Shown here in pieces: positions 22,257-33,597 of a stretch of 64,000 bases of DNA (its first letter is position 1; each line of letters starts with the position of its first letter). The notes under the pieces were generated by a model, which saw only the letters and a program-made list of their open reading frames with translations, did no database searches and was not told the origin of the DNA. The DNA comes from Lepidurus packardi (taxonomy: Eukaryota > Arthropoda > Branchiopoda > Notostraca > Triopsidae): the NCBI GenBank assembly GCA_023053545.1, contig JAKZAN010000003.1, positions 1,201,001 through 1,265,000 of the forward strand. Reading direction: 5' to 3'. A program made the position numbers and the translations under genes.

Positions 22257-22440
22257 CTAATTGGCTTGTACGTGTATACCTCCAGGGGGTATACACGAGG
22301 GGGGTCGACCAGACGCATGCATGAGGGGGGTATGTCCAGGGGTCGACATGAAGCATTTTGCTCTCTCAGGAGGTGTTGACTTCTGCTTGGCTGTTGACTT
22401 CTGCTTCGTGTTGACTTCTGTCTTGGCTGCTTCGATGGAA
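22257..22440. repeat. GC-rich short-repeat patch
   Basis: A short patch repeats GGGGGTATACACGAGG/GGGGGGTATGTCCAGG-like phrases with two GTCGAC palindromes and a GCATGCAT. It is followed by three copies of a TGTTGACTTCTGCTTGG-like unit (about 22375-22430). It is compositionally unlike its AT-rich surroundings. Confidence 0.5.
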
Positions 22441-22444
22441 AATC

Positions 22445-22960
22445 TCACAATAACCTATTTCCAGGAGCAGCCCAATAGGAGGAAATACTAGCCTCGACTT
22501 CCGGGTCTACAGTTGTTGTAAGATACCTGTTGTGGTTAACAATACCTCTTGATGTGTGTAGTAACGGACATGTAGTCTCGAATCTAAGACGTTGCACCAT
22601 ATAGGGAAACCACAGCGCAGTTTGCGATGACCGTTGCCAAAAAAAAAAGTGTGGAACAGTTGATCGACTTCGAGACTTTCGATTGTTTTTGGAATCCTTT
22701 CTGCAGTGTAATTGCTCTGCTGCGACGTGGGCTAATAGCAGCAAAGAGTCATGTGTCGTGCCAAGGTATCTTACTACCTCATTCGGCTGGACCATTGAGG
22801 CTCCCCAGGCAACAGACGCTTATTCCCGCGTTCGTCTTCTCGAGAAGTGGATTAGTTCGGTCTTCTCTTTCATCAATTCAAGCCAGTCGTTTTGCCCACT
22901 TTTCGAGGGCTGACAGGTTGTGGGTTGAGTCTAGTATGTCCCTCACTGGGTGAGCCTGAA
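22445..22960 (-). pseudogene. LINE reverse transcriptase C-terminal fragment
   Basis: The minus strand carries the end of a non-LTR RT: LSALEKWAKR, then in another frame EKTELIHFSRRRT and EVVRYLGTTHDS, followed by a divergent thumb-like region. The block KTELIHFSRxRT...VRYLG closely parallels the larger LINE at 53436-54266. A stop lies between the two motifs and frames shift several times. It is a truncated remnant. Confidence 0.65.
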
Positions 22961-23032
22961 ATAGGAAGCAATTAATCGTTTGCGAAATGTTGAGTGTTTT
23001 TGCGCTTACGTTTGATGACGCTCAATGACCCG

Positions 23033-23175
23033 CAAGGCTGTTGTCGAGACCGAGACCGTCCAAAACTTTTCGAGACCGAGACATCATGTTTCCGACCGAG
23101 ACTACCGAAAGAGACCGAGACCGGTCTCGAGACCAATTTGGTCTTTGTCTTGGTCATTGGTCTTGGTCTCGAGAC
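23033..23175. repeat. hAT1 terminal and subterminal GAGACC repeats
   Basis: The terminus begins CAAGGCTGTTGTCGAGACC and is followed by many GAGACCGAGAC units and the palindrome GGTCTCGAGACC. Dense subterminal repeats are binding sites for transposase in hAT elements. It lies just 3' of the hAT1 transposase. I could not find the matching opposite end or its 8-bp target duplication, so the far border is undefined. Confidence 0.65.
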
Positions 23176-23286
23176 AAAGGCAGAAAATTGAATAAAGCTT
23201 TACTTTGCTAATTAAAACTTACGTATTCAAAGAAGTATGGAAATAATTGATAAGAATTAAAACTATTTTTATTGCCGGGGACATTA

Positions 23287-25071
23287 CTATTTATTAACAG
23301 ACGTCAACATTAGCATTGACAATGTTTCATCTGACATGCTAGCCCTGTGGGGTCTCATTAACAGGCCACTTTTGCTGAAAACTCTCTCAAAAGGTGCAGA
23401 AGTTGCAGGCACAAAGAATACCTTTTCCAAAAGAGGCGACAGTGATGGGTTCCACTTTGTACAAATACTCGCAAATTTGCGCTTTCACTGTCTTCTCCCC
23501 TACTTCGCTGGACCCTAGCAATTTTTTGTTCTTTTTTGCGTATAACGAAAGAAACGAATTTTCCGATTTCCGCTTCCCCGAGGCAGTTTCACGGTTGAGA
23601 TTGCAAGGGATGTCAGTGCATTGGAAGAATGTGCCATTTAAGTTATCTTTTGCAAGAACCGACTGCCATCCTTCAGAAATCAAATCTATGAAGTAAGACT
23701 TAAGGGATTCTTTCTGAGCTTCGTTACCCGGATGCTCCTCTAGCCGCAAAAAGCCGTAGCAGGGATCAAGAATGCTAGCAATAGGGAATATTTTGTTGTT
23801 AAAGTGTTCGCCTGTGCACTCCACAGGAATGCGGAGCAGGCTTAATAAACCGCTGAGTCGCTGTTTTAATGACAAGAGCAAAGTTTTCACGAGACAATTG
23901 TTGAATTTCAGTCGCTCTTGCAACGAAAGTTTGTTCAGTAGAGCCAGTACAGAAGGCACCACACAACTTCCGGTCCCCTTGAACTAACGTAGTAACTTCA
24001 TCGAACGGTTCGAGAACTTCGATTAATTCTTGCAAATTCTCCCAGTCTCTTGCTGTGAATGCCAAATTGTTCAGACGATTTTCTGTTGTGAACTGAAGGT
24101 ATTTTCGATTGTCAAGAGAACCCAGAGTAGCCAGTTGCTTGTACAGGCTGTTCCAGCGTGTAGCGTTCGCGACTGGAATTACTTTCCCATTGCCCATTAT
24201 TTCTTCGAAAGAATGTCTTCGCTGAAGAGCTACGATGCAAAATATTGCGAGTTGACAACATTAGGGAGTTATTGCTAGCGACTTGTACATCGTCGCGAAC
24301 GACTAGTTGCAGCGTATGCGCAAAACAAGGTATTCGATCTATTGCTTTCGATTCAACTATATTCCTAACGTGTCCTTCGTCTGCCTCATCGAGGTCTTGC
24401 CAAAGTTCTTCATCTTAGATACTTTAATTTCCCGCAAGGAAAATATCTTCGGAACTCTCCGGCGTTGCAAGCTTGCGTTCGTTAAGAACAAACAACGCTT
24501 TTTTCGTATTGCTGGCGTTGTCTGTAACGATGAAACTTATTTTGTTTTCAAGACCGAATTCCGTCACTGCTTCTTCAAAGGCGTTCGCAATTAGTTCGCC
24601 TGTGTGAGATCCCTTGAAAGCCTTGAATGCTAATAGGTACGAAGCAAAGGCAAACTCTTGAAATGTGTGAGCCGTAACTCCCAGGTAAGAATGCATTCGT
24701 CTGTCTATCCAAATATCCATCGTGAGTGCGACGTACCTCACGTTGGTCAGTGCTTCGAGCATTCTACCTTTCTTTTCCGTTGTAATATTTTTAAGCATCG
24801 TACTAGTTATATGCTGCCTCGAAGGTACGTTAACTTCTATCCCAGAATTCTAAGAAAGTGCGGAATTTCGGATTTTCGACAATCGATATCGGTAGGCCGC
24901 CTCCTGTAATGACGTTCACAACAAGGGAACGAACTTTTCTGTCTTGGTCCGGATGATTTTGCCCATATTTCGTAGAGCACACCCCATGTCTGTAAGTGTA
25001 CGCTGACTTTTCAACTGCGACCAACAGCCTGGTCTTGCTCATTCTGCGTTAGATGCTTCCTTTGCAGATGC
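23287..25071 (-). pseudogene. hAT1 transposase, main part
   Basis: Minus-strand pieces in order are KYGQNHPDQDRKVRSLV, GLPISIVENPKFR, NITTEKKGRMLEAL..VALTMDIWIDRRMHSYLGVTAH (first catalytic region), FIVTDNASNT, NATRWNSLYKQL, and LDPCYGFLRLEE. The hATC dimerisation domain follows, ending SAPFERVFSKSGLL...SMLMLTSVNK and a stop at 23287. Several frameshifts break it. The transposase normally performs cut-and-paste with 8-bp duplications. The first base of this exon block (25071) follows an intron that now contains the whole hAT2 element. Confidence 0.85.
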
Positions 25072-25103
25072 CTATTATGAAAGATTATGAGCTGTGTTCT
25101 AGC

Positions 25104-28100
25104 CAGGGTTGACAGCGGTAATTTTATTTTTTTACCGCTATTCGGTAACGGTAAATGAGATTTTCGATTACCGTACCGCGCTAGATATTTACCGCGAAAC
25201 TTTTAGTTTGTTGCGGTAACGGTAATCGGTAGCGGTTAAAAAAATTAAAATTCAAATTTTATGACTGTCTTTGAATAAAGAAAATCTAAGCACATGGTTA
25301 AGAAGTTACGGCTTTATTTTTATTGCAGAGTAACATTGCAAACATTGGGCAAACTTATGTCAACTTGCTGTTAAATTTCAGAAATATCAAGCGCTCAAAA
25401 GTCGTGTCAGACAGCCTACTCCGAACTGGGGTAAATATTCTCCCAGCTACGCTGAATAACCGCTCGCAGGATGCTGACGATGGAAGAGTGGCATTATACT
25501 TCCTAAAGAGCGTCTTTAGCGTCGGATATTTCTCAAGCATTTCAATCTTGTCACTTGAGTCTGCCAGATAGAGCTCAACTTCGGTTAATTTACTCGCTGA
25601 TTCCTTTCCTTGGGAAAGGGACTTGAAGAAATCCTTTTAAGCTTCTTTGGGCTGTCGTGGTAGTCTTCAGTATCTTCAGACTCTTCACGTATAGAAGCGC
25701 TATATAAGTAAAAGGCAAAAGTTAGTGTGTTTTCAAATCTTTGATTCATCGTCTTACCATATGGGGCTTTCCGATTCTTGATCTTGAGTTTGACTATGTT
25801 CACAAAGCTTCGCTACTCTCTTGATATTCTTTGCACGCTGCTCTTCCGGAAGCCACCAAATTTTAAACTTAGGATGTAGAACTGTAGCCATAATCAGCTG
25901 CTCATCTTCGAAATAGCCAGCAAAACGTTTTTTAACTGCCTCTTTAATGACTCCAGGCAATTTCTTGCAAACTTCCAACTCCGAATTCTGTAAAGTTGCC
26001 ATTTCTTCCTCAAGAATCTTCAGTGTTGGCAGGAGGTATGCAACTGAAACGTTGATCTCACCTTGAAGGATATCGAGAGCTTCTGCAAGCGGACGCATAA
26101 TTCGCACGAATTCGTTGATATATTTCTCCTCCACAGGACGAAAGAAAGGTATTTTGAATTGTTGGAAGAGGTTTCGAACTCCTGACCTCTTTTTTGCAAG
26201 AAACGTTTCCATTCGCTTGTATGCGTTGAGCCACGAGTTCCAACGTGTTGAGTTCGGCTGAACAAGAAGGCCGCCTAGTTCTTCCTTGATTTTATGTGAA
26301 GCCTTCGCACTCCTTCGTTGTAATTTCGTAATCTTCCGTATTTTTGTCTCAACAGCCGACTTCATCTGAAGAAATGCGGTATCCGACCCTTTCACTATGT
26401 CCTCCTTTGCTATCAAATTTAATGTATGGGAGGCACATCGGCGGTGCGGGGGTAGGTGATGAAACATGGATGAAACTCGACTTTTCACGTGGAGTATCTC
26501 AGTGAGCGGAATAAACAAATCCGGTTCTTCGTCATCCTGAAAAGCTTGTACATGGTCAGAGGTATGGTTTTGTTCCTTCACCGATGACCTCGAAAGTTCT
26601 TTATCCGATTCCGAGTCAAATTCGTCAAGTTCAGATTCTGAGAAATCAGATGACAGATCATTCAATAGTTCTTCAATGGCATCCTCGTCTTTGCCAAATT
26701 GCTTGTTTCGTTCATTTCGGGCTTTTTTGAGGATTGTGGTAACCCCGTCTTGCTCGGAATTGATGCCACCTCTTTGTTTAGGCAGGATGAATGTTCTGCT
26801 AGATCAACGCCCGCAGGAAAAATGACTGAGGAGTCAACTCCGTACGTTCTAAAGGCTTTCTCGAAGTTGCTTCCGTTGTCTGTTACAGTTGCGACCACTT
26901 TCCTAGAAATGTCGAACACTTCATAGATGGACTCAAGTTTCGCTGCAATGGTTTGATAGTTGCACAAACCGTACACTGGCTTAATTGCCAAACATGCAGA
27001 CTTTCGTTGCAGCTTTTCATCGAGCCAGTGAACAGTGACACCAAGAAATCGCCGTCCTCTGGAGCTCCAGCAATCCGCGGTTGTGCACATCCACGGTGCT
27101 ACAGCCAGAAAATTTTTAAGCAGACTTTTACTTAAAATAAAATCCGTCTGTATCAGATTTTTGTAGTACGACTGGCTCCGTATCTTTTTTCCATGTGCTA
27201 GTCTCTGAACGAAATTCTTGAAGAAGTCCTTTCTTGTCTCATGAACTGGATGGACTCCTTGAACCAAATACTCCTAAAATAGTTAAATAGATTACAATTC
27301 GAACTCCCAGAGCACAAAAATTTGCTTATAATTTACCACAATATACGAATCCAACGCATCTTGCGTGAGACTTCTGGGATAGCGAGAGAAAGAAAGTTTC
27401 TGCTGCTGTAGTTTCGGTTGACTTGAGCTGGACTCATCGGCAGTTGACTCATTCGTAAGAGAGCACCATCCCTTTTCCAAAGCAATTGCTTTGCATTGCT
27501 GATTGAATTCCTCCAACTGTGAACCATGTTGTGTCTGAAATTAAAACAAAAGAAGTTCGTTGTGTCAACATAACCCGTTTTAATCAATTCACTTTGCTGA
27601 AACTGAATTTCATATTACGGGTTATAAGTTTATGTAACAGATAATTTTAAGAAAAAAGTCAATAACTTACTTTCACGTGCTTTCGCAAGTTTCCCCGCGA
27701 ATTGATGTAGGCTGTCAGAACTTTCCCTTTGTTCTTGCAATCACCTTGAAGGCAGTAATATGAAAGAGAATCTGGGCCCTTGCTCCCCTTTAGCGTGAAG
27801 AAACTGGATGGATACTTAATAACCTCTTGCCCGTTGAAACATGCGTTTGGTTTCTTAGCTGCTGGGCGAATTCCATCTCTTTGGCTTGATTGAGACTCAT
27901 CATCTGCCTCGTCTGTTACAATCTCCTCTATAAAAGAAAGATATGTACTCACTCTAAACAAATAAAGTCAGATACTGTGAGTATTAAGAAATTTACTGTC
28001 AAGTGATGTAATTGTCTCAGCAGCAAATTCATCCACCTGTTCAGGTCGTTCATCTTCGAACTGCCATAAGCCCTACAAATGAAAAACTGTGAGTCATGAC

Positions 28101-28604
28101 GAAACTGTTCCCTGTTTTCAACTTTTGATATGTCTCCTAATGTGAAAATACGTTGAGAAATGCATGGTGGTCCTTACTAATATTAACTATGGTTTCTTTT
28201 CATTAAAATATAGTGTAGTTATGTAATTCGAATACTTACAGAGGATTCATTCATTTCTAAACACCAAAATTCAGTTGGGCGTTGTTTGGGTGCGATGCTT
28301 TTGGCTTTCAAACCGCGTGGAGACGCTTAAAAAAGCCAAAGCACGCTTCCCATAAGCTCACTTGACTCAAACGATTCACGTGAGTTGGTTCACGGAGCGT
28401 AAAGTGACGTCATGTCCAGCAAATCGTTGCGATGCCGGGCTCAACCGTGGTCTTAAAAATTCGATTTTACCGTTACCGCGCGGTACTTTCAAAGGCTTGC
28501 GGTATATGCGGTAAAATTAAAATTAGCGCGATAGAATACTGCGGTAAAGTATTCTACCGCGGTAATTACCGCGGTAAAGTGAGTAGCGCGGTATATCAAC
28601 CCTG
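25104..28604. mobile_element. hAT transposon hAT2, nested in hAT1
   Basis: This 3,501-bp element has termini CAGGGTTGA...CAACCCTG and a perfect 8-bp target duplication GTTCTAGC (25096-25103 and 28605-28612). Both ends are rich in GCGGTAA/TTACCGC motifs. It encodes one multi-exon transposase on the minus strand and lies in the 70-nt intron of the hAT1 transposase. Confidence 0.97.
25355..28254 (-). pseudogene. hAT2 transposase, multi-exon with two frameshifts
   Basis: An ATG at 28254 starts a short exon (MNESS, ending 28240) with donor GTAAGT. Later exons give GLWQFEDERPEQ.., and a BED-like finger (YYCLQGDCKNKG..GNLRKHVK) ending before GTAAGT near 27667. Then come QHGSQLEEFNQQC..DSYIV (to 27337) and EYLVQGVHPVHETRKDFF from 27273. 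Catalytic-region motifs are TTADCWSSRGRRFLGVTVHW, TVTDNGSNF, RCASHTLNLIA and NSTRWNSW. The hATC end is SCERLFSVAGRIFTPVRSRLS, with stop at 25355. Frames break near 26770 and in an A run near 25635; otherwise exon joins are in phase. Confidence 0.85.
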
Positions 28605-28612
28605 GTTCTAGC

Positions 28613-28748
28613 AACATAGCTGATGTTTCCCTCTTCTCCTTTAAACATACCTGACAAAAGCGGAAGTCGTGCCCGACTTTTCACGAAGGTCTGTTCGCGT
28701 AGTACAAAACTTGCACTCGCAACCCACTTCTCACGAAGATTATTACAA
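28613..28748 (-). pseudogene. hAT1 BED zinc-finger exon
   Basis: The minus strand encodes GCECKFCTTRTDLREKSGTTSAFVR, in pieces shorter than the whole domain, ending at 28651 before a GTATGT donor. The partner histidines (HLQRKH) lie in the next exon at 25071. BED fingers of hAT transposases bind the subterminal repeats. The exon's 5' limit is unclear because the Tigger element is inserted immediately upstream at 28749. An additional candidate N-terminal piece (MDDRIILSK..) lies beyond it at 30799-30864. Confidence 0.6.
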
Positions 28749-28750
28749 TA

Positions 28751-30796
28751 CAGTCAAAGCTCCTTATTCGCGGGGGATACGTTCCGGAGAAAGTCCGCGA
28801 ATAAGGAAAACCGCGAATGTGGAATGGAAATTTACATTGAAAGATAGGGATACGTTCCAAAGTTAAAAAAAGACGGTCTATAGCAGAAAAATATTTTTTT
28901 TATTTTCACTGTTCATCAAAGCAAGCTTAATTATCGCCAGTTTTACATATTGGCGTAAGAAACTTCGTGATTTTCGCTTGTTTTGCAACGTTTAACATCT
29001 GCGTTAACTCTGACTGATACTCAAGCATTGCTTCGTCAATTTTTCTTTTAAAAACCAAGCTTCTTTCCACTGAAGGATCAGTGTTGACAAAATATTCGCA
29101 AAGCTGATAAGCAATCTTCAAACCTTCTGTCAGGCTTTTAGAAGTCCAATTTATCTGATCTGATCTAGCTCCGGTCTCTTCTTCAACCGAGTCTTCCTTA
29201 TTCAACATAAGTTCTAAATCAGCTTCGGTCAAGTCTTCTTGAGATTCTAGCAATTCCTGGACGTCAGATGATTGCAAAGTTTCGAAGCCATCTCGCCCTA
29301 TGCTGTTTGCTACGCGAACAATGTCCTCGGTGATTTCCTGAACATTCACGGTTTCCTTGTTTATTTCTTCAGTCAAGCTAGCTGGCCACAGTTTTTTCCA
29401 GCAGGCCTTCAATGTGGACTGTCTTAGCTTTTGAATTGCTTCTTTAATGCAAACAATGCACCTTGCTATGTCAAACTTCTTCCAGCATTCAGTGACGGTT
29501 AATTCCTGATCATTGTCCATGGAGTCGAGGATGATCTTGAAGGTTCTTCTGATGTAATAAAGCTTGAAGGCTTGGATTATTCCTTGATCCATGGGTTGGA
29601 GCAAAGCTGTTGTGTTTGGCGGTAAAAACACCACTTTTACATTAGGATGAGCGAATTCTAGCTCGCGTGGATGCCCCGGTGCATTATCCAAGACAAGCAC
29701 CGCTTTAAAATCGAAGTTAGCTTTTTTCAAGTAGGCTTCGACTTCGGGAACGAAACAGTTAAGGAACCAATCAGTGAAAACAGCGGATGTAACCCAAGCC
29801 TTCTTATTTGCACGCCAAAAGACTGGCAGATCTTCCTTCCTTTTATTTTTCAAAGCACGAGGATTAAGCGATCTATAAAGCATCAAAGGCTTAATTAAGC
29901 AGTCACCAGATGCATTAGAACAGAGAAGCAACGTAACTCTGTCCTTCGCTGCTTTAAACCCAGATGCGGATTTCTCTTGCTTTGATATGTAAGTTCTATT
30001 CGGCATTCTTTTCCAGAATAATCCCGTTTCATCCGCGTTAAAAACTTGCTCTGGCTTGTATCCTTCACGAGTGATCTGTTCTAGAAATTCTTCGGGATAG
30101 CTAACAGCCGCAGCAGTATCTGCTGATGCAGCTTCTCCAACAATTTTAATGTTGTGAAACGACTGTCGCACCTTAAACTTACTGAACCAGCCTTCTGAAG
30201 CCTTAAATGTAGAACCTGGAATATCAACTTCAGATTGCTTAAAATGTTCATAGAGACGCTTAGCCTTTCTCTCGTATTATTCCACCGGTTAAAGGCACCC
30301 GCTTTTGATTAAGTTCTTCAATCCACACGCTCAATGCGGCTTCCATTTTTTCAATAGTAAGGTTGAAGCTACGGAATTCCTAATTTTGTCTTCCGATTTT
30401 TTTATGAACCTGACTGTTGACTCATTGACGTTGAATGAACGTGCAACAGAAGCAAAGGAGTCACCAAGACGTAAGCGATCAAGCATTTCTACTTTCACTT
30501 TAAGTGGCAAAACTTTTTTCCTACTGTTAGTTACCTTTCCTTCTTTTTTACTCGCCATAATGAATCTTCAATGCGATGTGCTTGTAGGAGAAAATAATCG
30601 AGAAGAATCGCAAGTAAACAGTTTGAGAAATGAAAACATATACGTAATTACACGAGTTGCTTGCAAACGATCGGTGTGCGTGCGACCCGCGAATAGCGAA
30701 TTTTTCAGCCGCGAATAAAGAGATGCGGTCACAAAAATTTCACCCGCGAATACTGAATCCGCGAATACGGGAACCGCGAATAAGGAGCTTTGACTG
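28751..30796. mobile_element. Tigger/pogo-type transposon
   Basis: This 2,046-bp element is flanked by TA (28749-28750 and 30797-30798), with inverted repeats CAGTCAAAGCTCCTTATT at the left and its complement at the right. Both ends carry multiple CCGCGAATA motifs, likely binding sites for the CENP-B-type domain. It contains a single minus-strand transposase gene and interrupts the 5' region of hAT1. Confidence 0.95.
28927..30558 (-). pseudogene. Tigger transposase (CENP-B HTH plus DDD), two frameshifts
   Basis: The minus strand starts MASKKEGKVTNSRKK with a Psq-type helix-turn-helix (SFASVARSFNVNESTVRFI). A CENP-B-type domain in two frames follows (KMEAALSVWIEELNQKRVPLTG, then RLYEHFKQ..GWFSKFKVRQSF). 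The catalytic domain is intact: Asp in VFNADETGLFWK, Asp in LVLDNAPGH and the third Asp in LQPMDQGIIQ. The C-terminal part is open to the stop at 28927. Frames shift near 30350 and near 30270 (one extra G in the GAAAGGC run). TA is the expected target. Confidence 0.9.
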
Positions 30797-30864
30797 TATT
30801 GGAAATCTTTAAATGCAAATAGAACGATGGCCGGAACCTTGCTAAGGATAATTCTATCGTCCAT

Positions 30865-31289
30865 TTTGAGCCTGTATTGAACCTCAACTAACTTTTCCCG
30901 TAGGTGTTCCGTACTAGATACCGAAGGTTATTTCATTGTTGTCAAAATTCACTGTTGACGAAATTCAGAGTTGACGTAAAGGCGCAAAGCGAAGAAAGTG
31001 GAAGAGAAGGTACAGAAGAAAAAGACGCCAGCTCCCAAGAGATCTCGACGCACTCTTTTTAAAGGCGAGAAATAAGATAAACGCCATGCCCCGGTTACTT
31101 GAAATACTTTTTGCCCTGGTTACTTGCATTCTCTCTATAAGTTGTTTGTGATTGAATGCATCCTATAATAAACCAGTGTTTAATTTTAAAGTTTTTTTTA
31201 ACGTTTTACTTGGTTTCAATCTGAATGCTTTGGGTTGTTATTAACACACAAATTGTTCGCAAACCTTGATGAAGTTCCATCACTGCCCA
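30865..31289. other. No gene recognised
   Basis: This stretch holds the sequence upstream of the presumed hAT1 5' region and ordinary AT-rich DNA. The right end of hAT1 was expected here, but no CAAGGCTGTTGTCGAGACC complement is visible. Confidence 0.4.
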
Positions 31290-33592
31290 AGGTACCCCAC
31301 AGTCCTGTCCAACCTACCCCGTGGTGGGGCACGTTGGTCACTTTTGACCAACTCTTGTAGAAATTAAATAGTAAAAATAATGGCTTGAGTTAACTCGCCA
31401 AAAAAAATCATATGATAACTAGGATGGCAATGCTACTTTAAAACACCAAATTTAATTTTACATCAGTAATATAACGCCTTCTAGGCTCTCGAGAACGAAA
31501 AACTGTCCAACGTGCCCCGGTCTCCCCTATAGCTTTTGATCTCAGAAAATGGAAAGAGATGTCATTGAAATTGAATAGTTTCTATTTCATGCATGCGCTC
31601 CGTTACTTCGCCAAAATTGCTAAAGCTTGCCTAACCGGGGTGTCTGTTAAAACTAAACCCTTCCCTCGCTTTCTCTTCTGAGCACCTTCTTTCCTGGGGG
31701 GTGCTTTAGGATGTGGCCTAATCATTTCCGGGGTAACTTTACCCATAACGTTAGTTGCTTCATCTGTAATAGCTTGTTCGTTGTCTTGGTTAATTGTGTC
31801 TACTGCCATCTCTTCCGAATAAGGACGATCACTGATCTTAGCCGGCAAAAATTCATGATCACCGAAAACATGTTTGTCGCACGGCCAAACTCCAGCGGTG
31901 CGAAAGCCCGATTGAATGTTCTGGGGGGTCATGGCACGGGGAAAGGCAAGTCCAACTAATGACGCTACATTATGAATTGATATTGCTTGCCCTGGGTGTT
32001 GCGTCATCCACGTGTCGCAAGCGCCATTGTAGTACGAATTAGAGGGACCGTAACAGGAACGGTCAAGGGGTTGAAGTTTATAACTAGTATGGGGTGGAAT
32101 GGTCAGGGCAACAATGTGATGTTTTTTCATAAATTCCAGGGATTCTAAGGTGATATGGCTAGCATGGTTGTCCATGAGCAGCAATACTGGCTTTTCCGCC
32201 GTTGGTTTCGCATAGTGCGCGAAGTGTGCCAAAAAAGACGGAAGTTTTCACCAGTCATCCATCCGGATGGATATGCAACACCGACAGTGCCTTCAGGCCC
32301 ACCTAACAACATTTGTTGGTGGAATCTAACACGCGGAAAGATCAAAAACGGCGGAATGAAAGCACCTGCAGCCGAAATAGCTGCACACATGGTTACTAAA
32401 ATGCCACGCTCTTGAGACGTGGTCCTACCGACTTGTTTTACACCCTTGCAAGCGACAATCTTCCCAGGCTTCTGAACAGTTTTGGGGCCCGTCTCATCTA
32501 TGTTCCAAATATCAGCCGCCATAAATTTGTATTTACGCAGCAGCCCTTCATAAGTATCAAAGAACGAATTTATAACGGGGCGATTAAATGCCGTAGCTCT
32601 TGCAATGCTGGTCGCTTCAGGTGTTCGAATTGATAAATGAGAATTTCTTTTCAAGAACGAAGTAAACCAATCCACTCCTGCCATTTTCTTTTCTTCCCAA
32701 ACATTTACATTTTTCCCTAACTTTTTCGCGAAATTATACGCTAAGATCTTAACCTCACGAGGAGCCAGGCCGTGGTGCAGTTCAGAAGCTTGTTTAGTAT
32801 AATCTGCCAACTGTTCTTCTTCATCCTGCGTAAAAATTTGCCGAGTATTGTAACGGGGTAAAGATCTACGGTTGTCGGCTTCTTGAACATCTTGCTGGTT
32901 GTTGTTAAGACTTCCTGCGTAGCGTTTGATTGTAGTACGTGGAATTCCTGTTTTTTTAGCTATAGTGTACGCTTTTCCTCCATCTAAGTACTGACGTACT
33001 GCTTCTTTAATAAGCTCGGGAGGATGTTTTCCGTTTTCGGTTTTTCGGTGATAAACCCTCATTGTTCACTCAAAGAAACTTGATATTACATAATTGCAGT
33101 GCACAGGTTTGTATAACGTTTTTATGTCTGTTTGGTTCCAGAGTTGATATTCATGCTAATCTAGATTTGCTTTCGACCCGAGATCGAAACGAGACCAGCC
33201 GTGCTTGCCCGCCATGTCCGACCTGCCCCGACGACGGTCACTGAACAAAAATGGCGACATGTCAGTAACCAGCTACTTAAATGTACAAAAACTGGGCTTG
33301 TTTTGAAGGCAAAAGAGTCAGCTATCTCCATAAAAAATTCTACTTAGATACTTACCAAACGTCACACATAGAAAGACAAAGTGTCTGTTTTCAAAAGTTT
33401 GGAAAACTTACCGGAATAAAACAAAGAACGATAACTTTTAGTAGAAGTCGACGAGCACACCCGTTCTTTCTCAGTTGCTGTGTTTGTATGAAACGAACGT
33501 CAAGTGAATTTAGTGGACTTTTGTTTCAAAAGATGGCTCAGATATCTAAAATTGTCCAACCTACCGCGTGTCCAAGGTGCCCCGGTCTCCCC
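31290..33592. mobile_element. pogo-like transposon with rearranged left end
   Basis: The right end (33545-33592) reads GTCCAACCTACCGCG..CAAGGTGCCCCGGTCTCCCC, followed by TA. A second copy of this right-end sequence in the same orientation lies at 31502-31527, also followed by TA. Near 31309-31350 an inverted counterpart (GTGGTGGGGCACGTTGG) follows GTCCAACCTACCCC. The arrangement suggests either a short non-autonomous copy (about 31315-31527) abutting the transposase-bearing copy or a rearranged left terminus. The right end interrupts a YqaJ-like gene remnant. Confidence 0.6.
31603..33062 (-). pseudogene. pogo-like transposase, one frameshift
   Basis: From an ATG at 33062 the protein has an N-terminal helix-turn-helix (GKAYTIAKKTGIPRTTIKRY) and a CENP-B-type region (EEEQLADYTKQASE..GVDWFTSFLKRN). 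Catalytic motifs are WNIDETG, then in another frame LLLMDNHASHI and the third acidic position in LQPLDRSCYGP. The tail is basic and Lys/Arg-rich (KEGAQKRKRGKG). The frame shifts once near 32225, between FRLFW and LAHFAHYAKP. No introns are needed. This group is known from many animals and inserts at TA. Confidence 0.85.
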
Positions 33593-33597
33593 TACGT

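Larger units (their letters stand above)
25072..28650 (-). other. Intron of hAT1 carrying hAT2
   Basis: On the minus strand the BED finger of hAT1 is split. The upstream exon ends ..SAFVR at 28651, followed by GTATGT, and an acceptor AATAG precedes HLQRKHLTQNEQ at 25071. Removing hAT2 and one copy of its 8-bp duplication leaves an intron of 70 nt, matching the short introns of the other elements. Confidence 0.75.

Noticed and set aside
22257..22345. Cloning-vector polylinker contamination
   Set aside because: Clustered GTCGAC and GCATGC sites look polylinker-like, but the patch is part of a short imperfect repeat and no vector backbone is visible.
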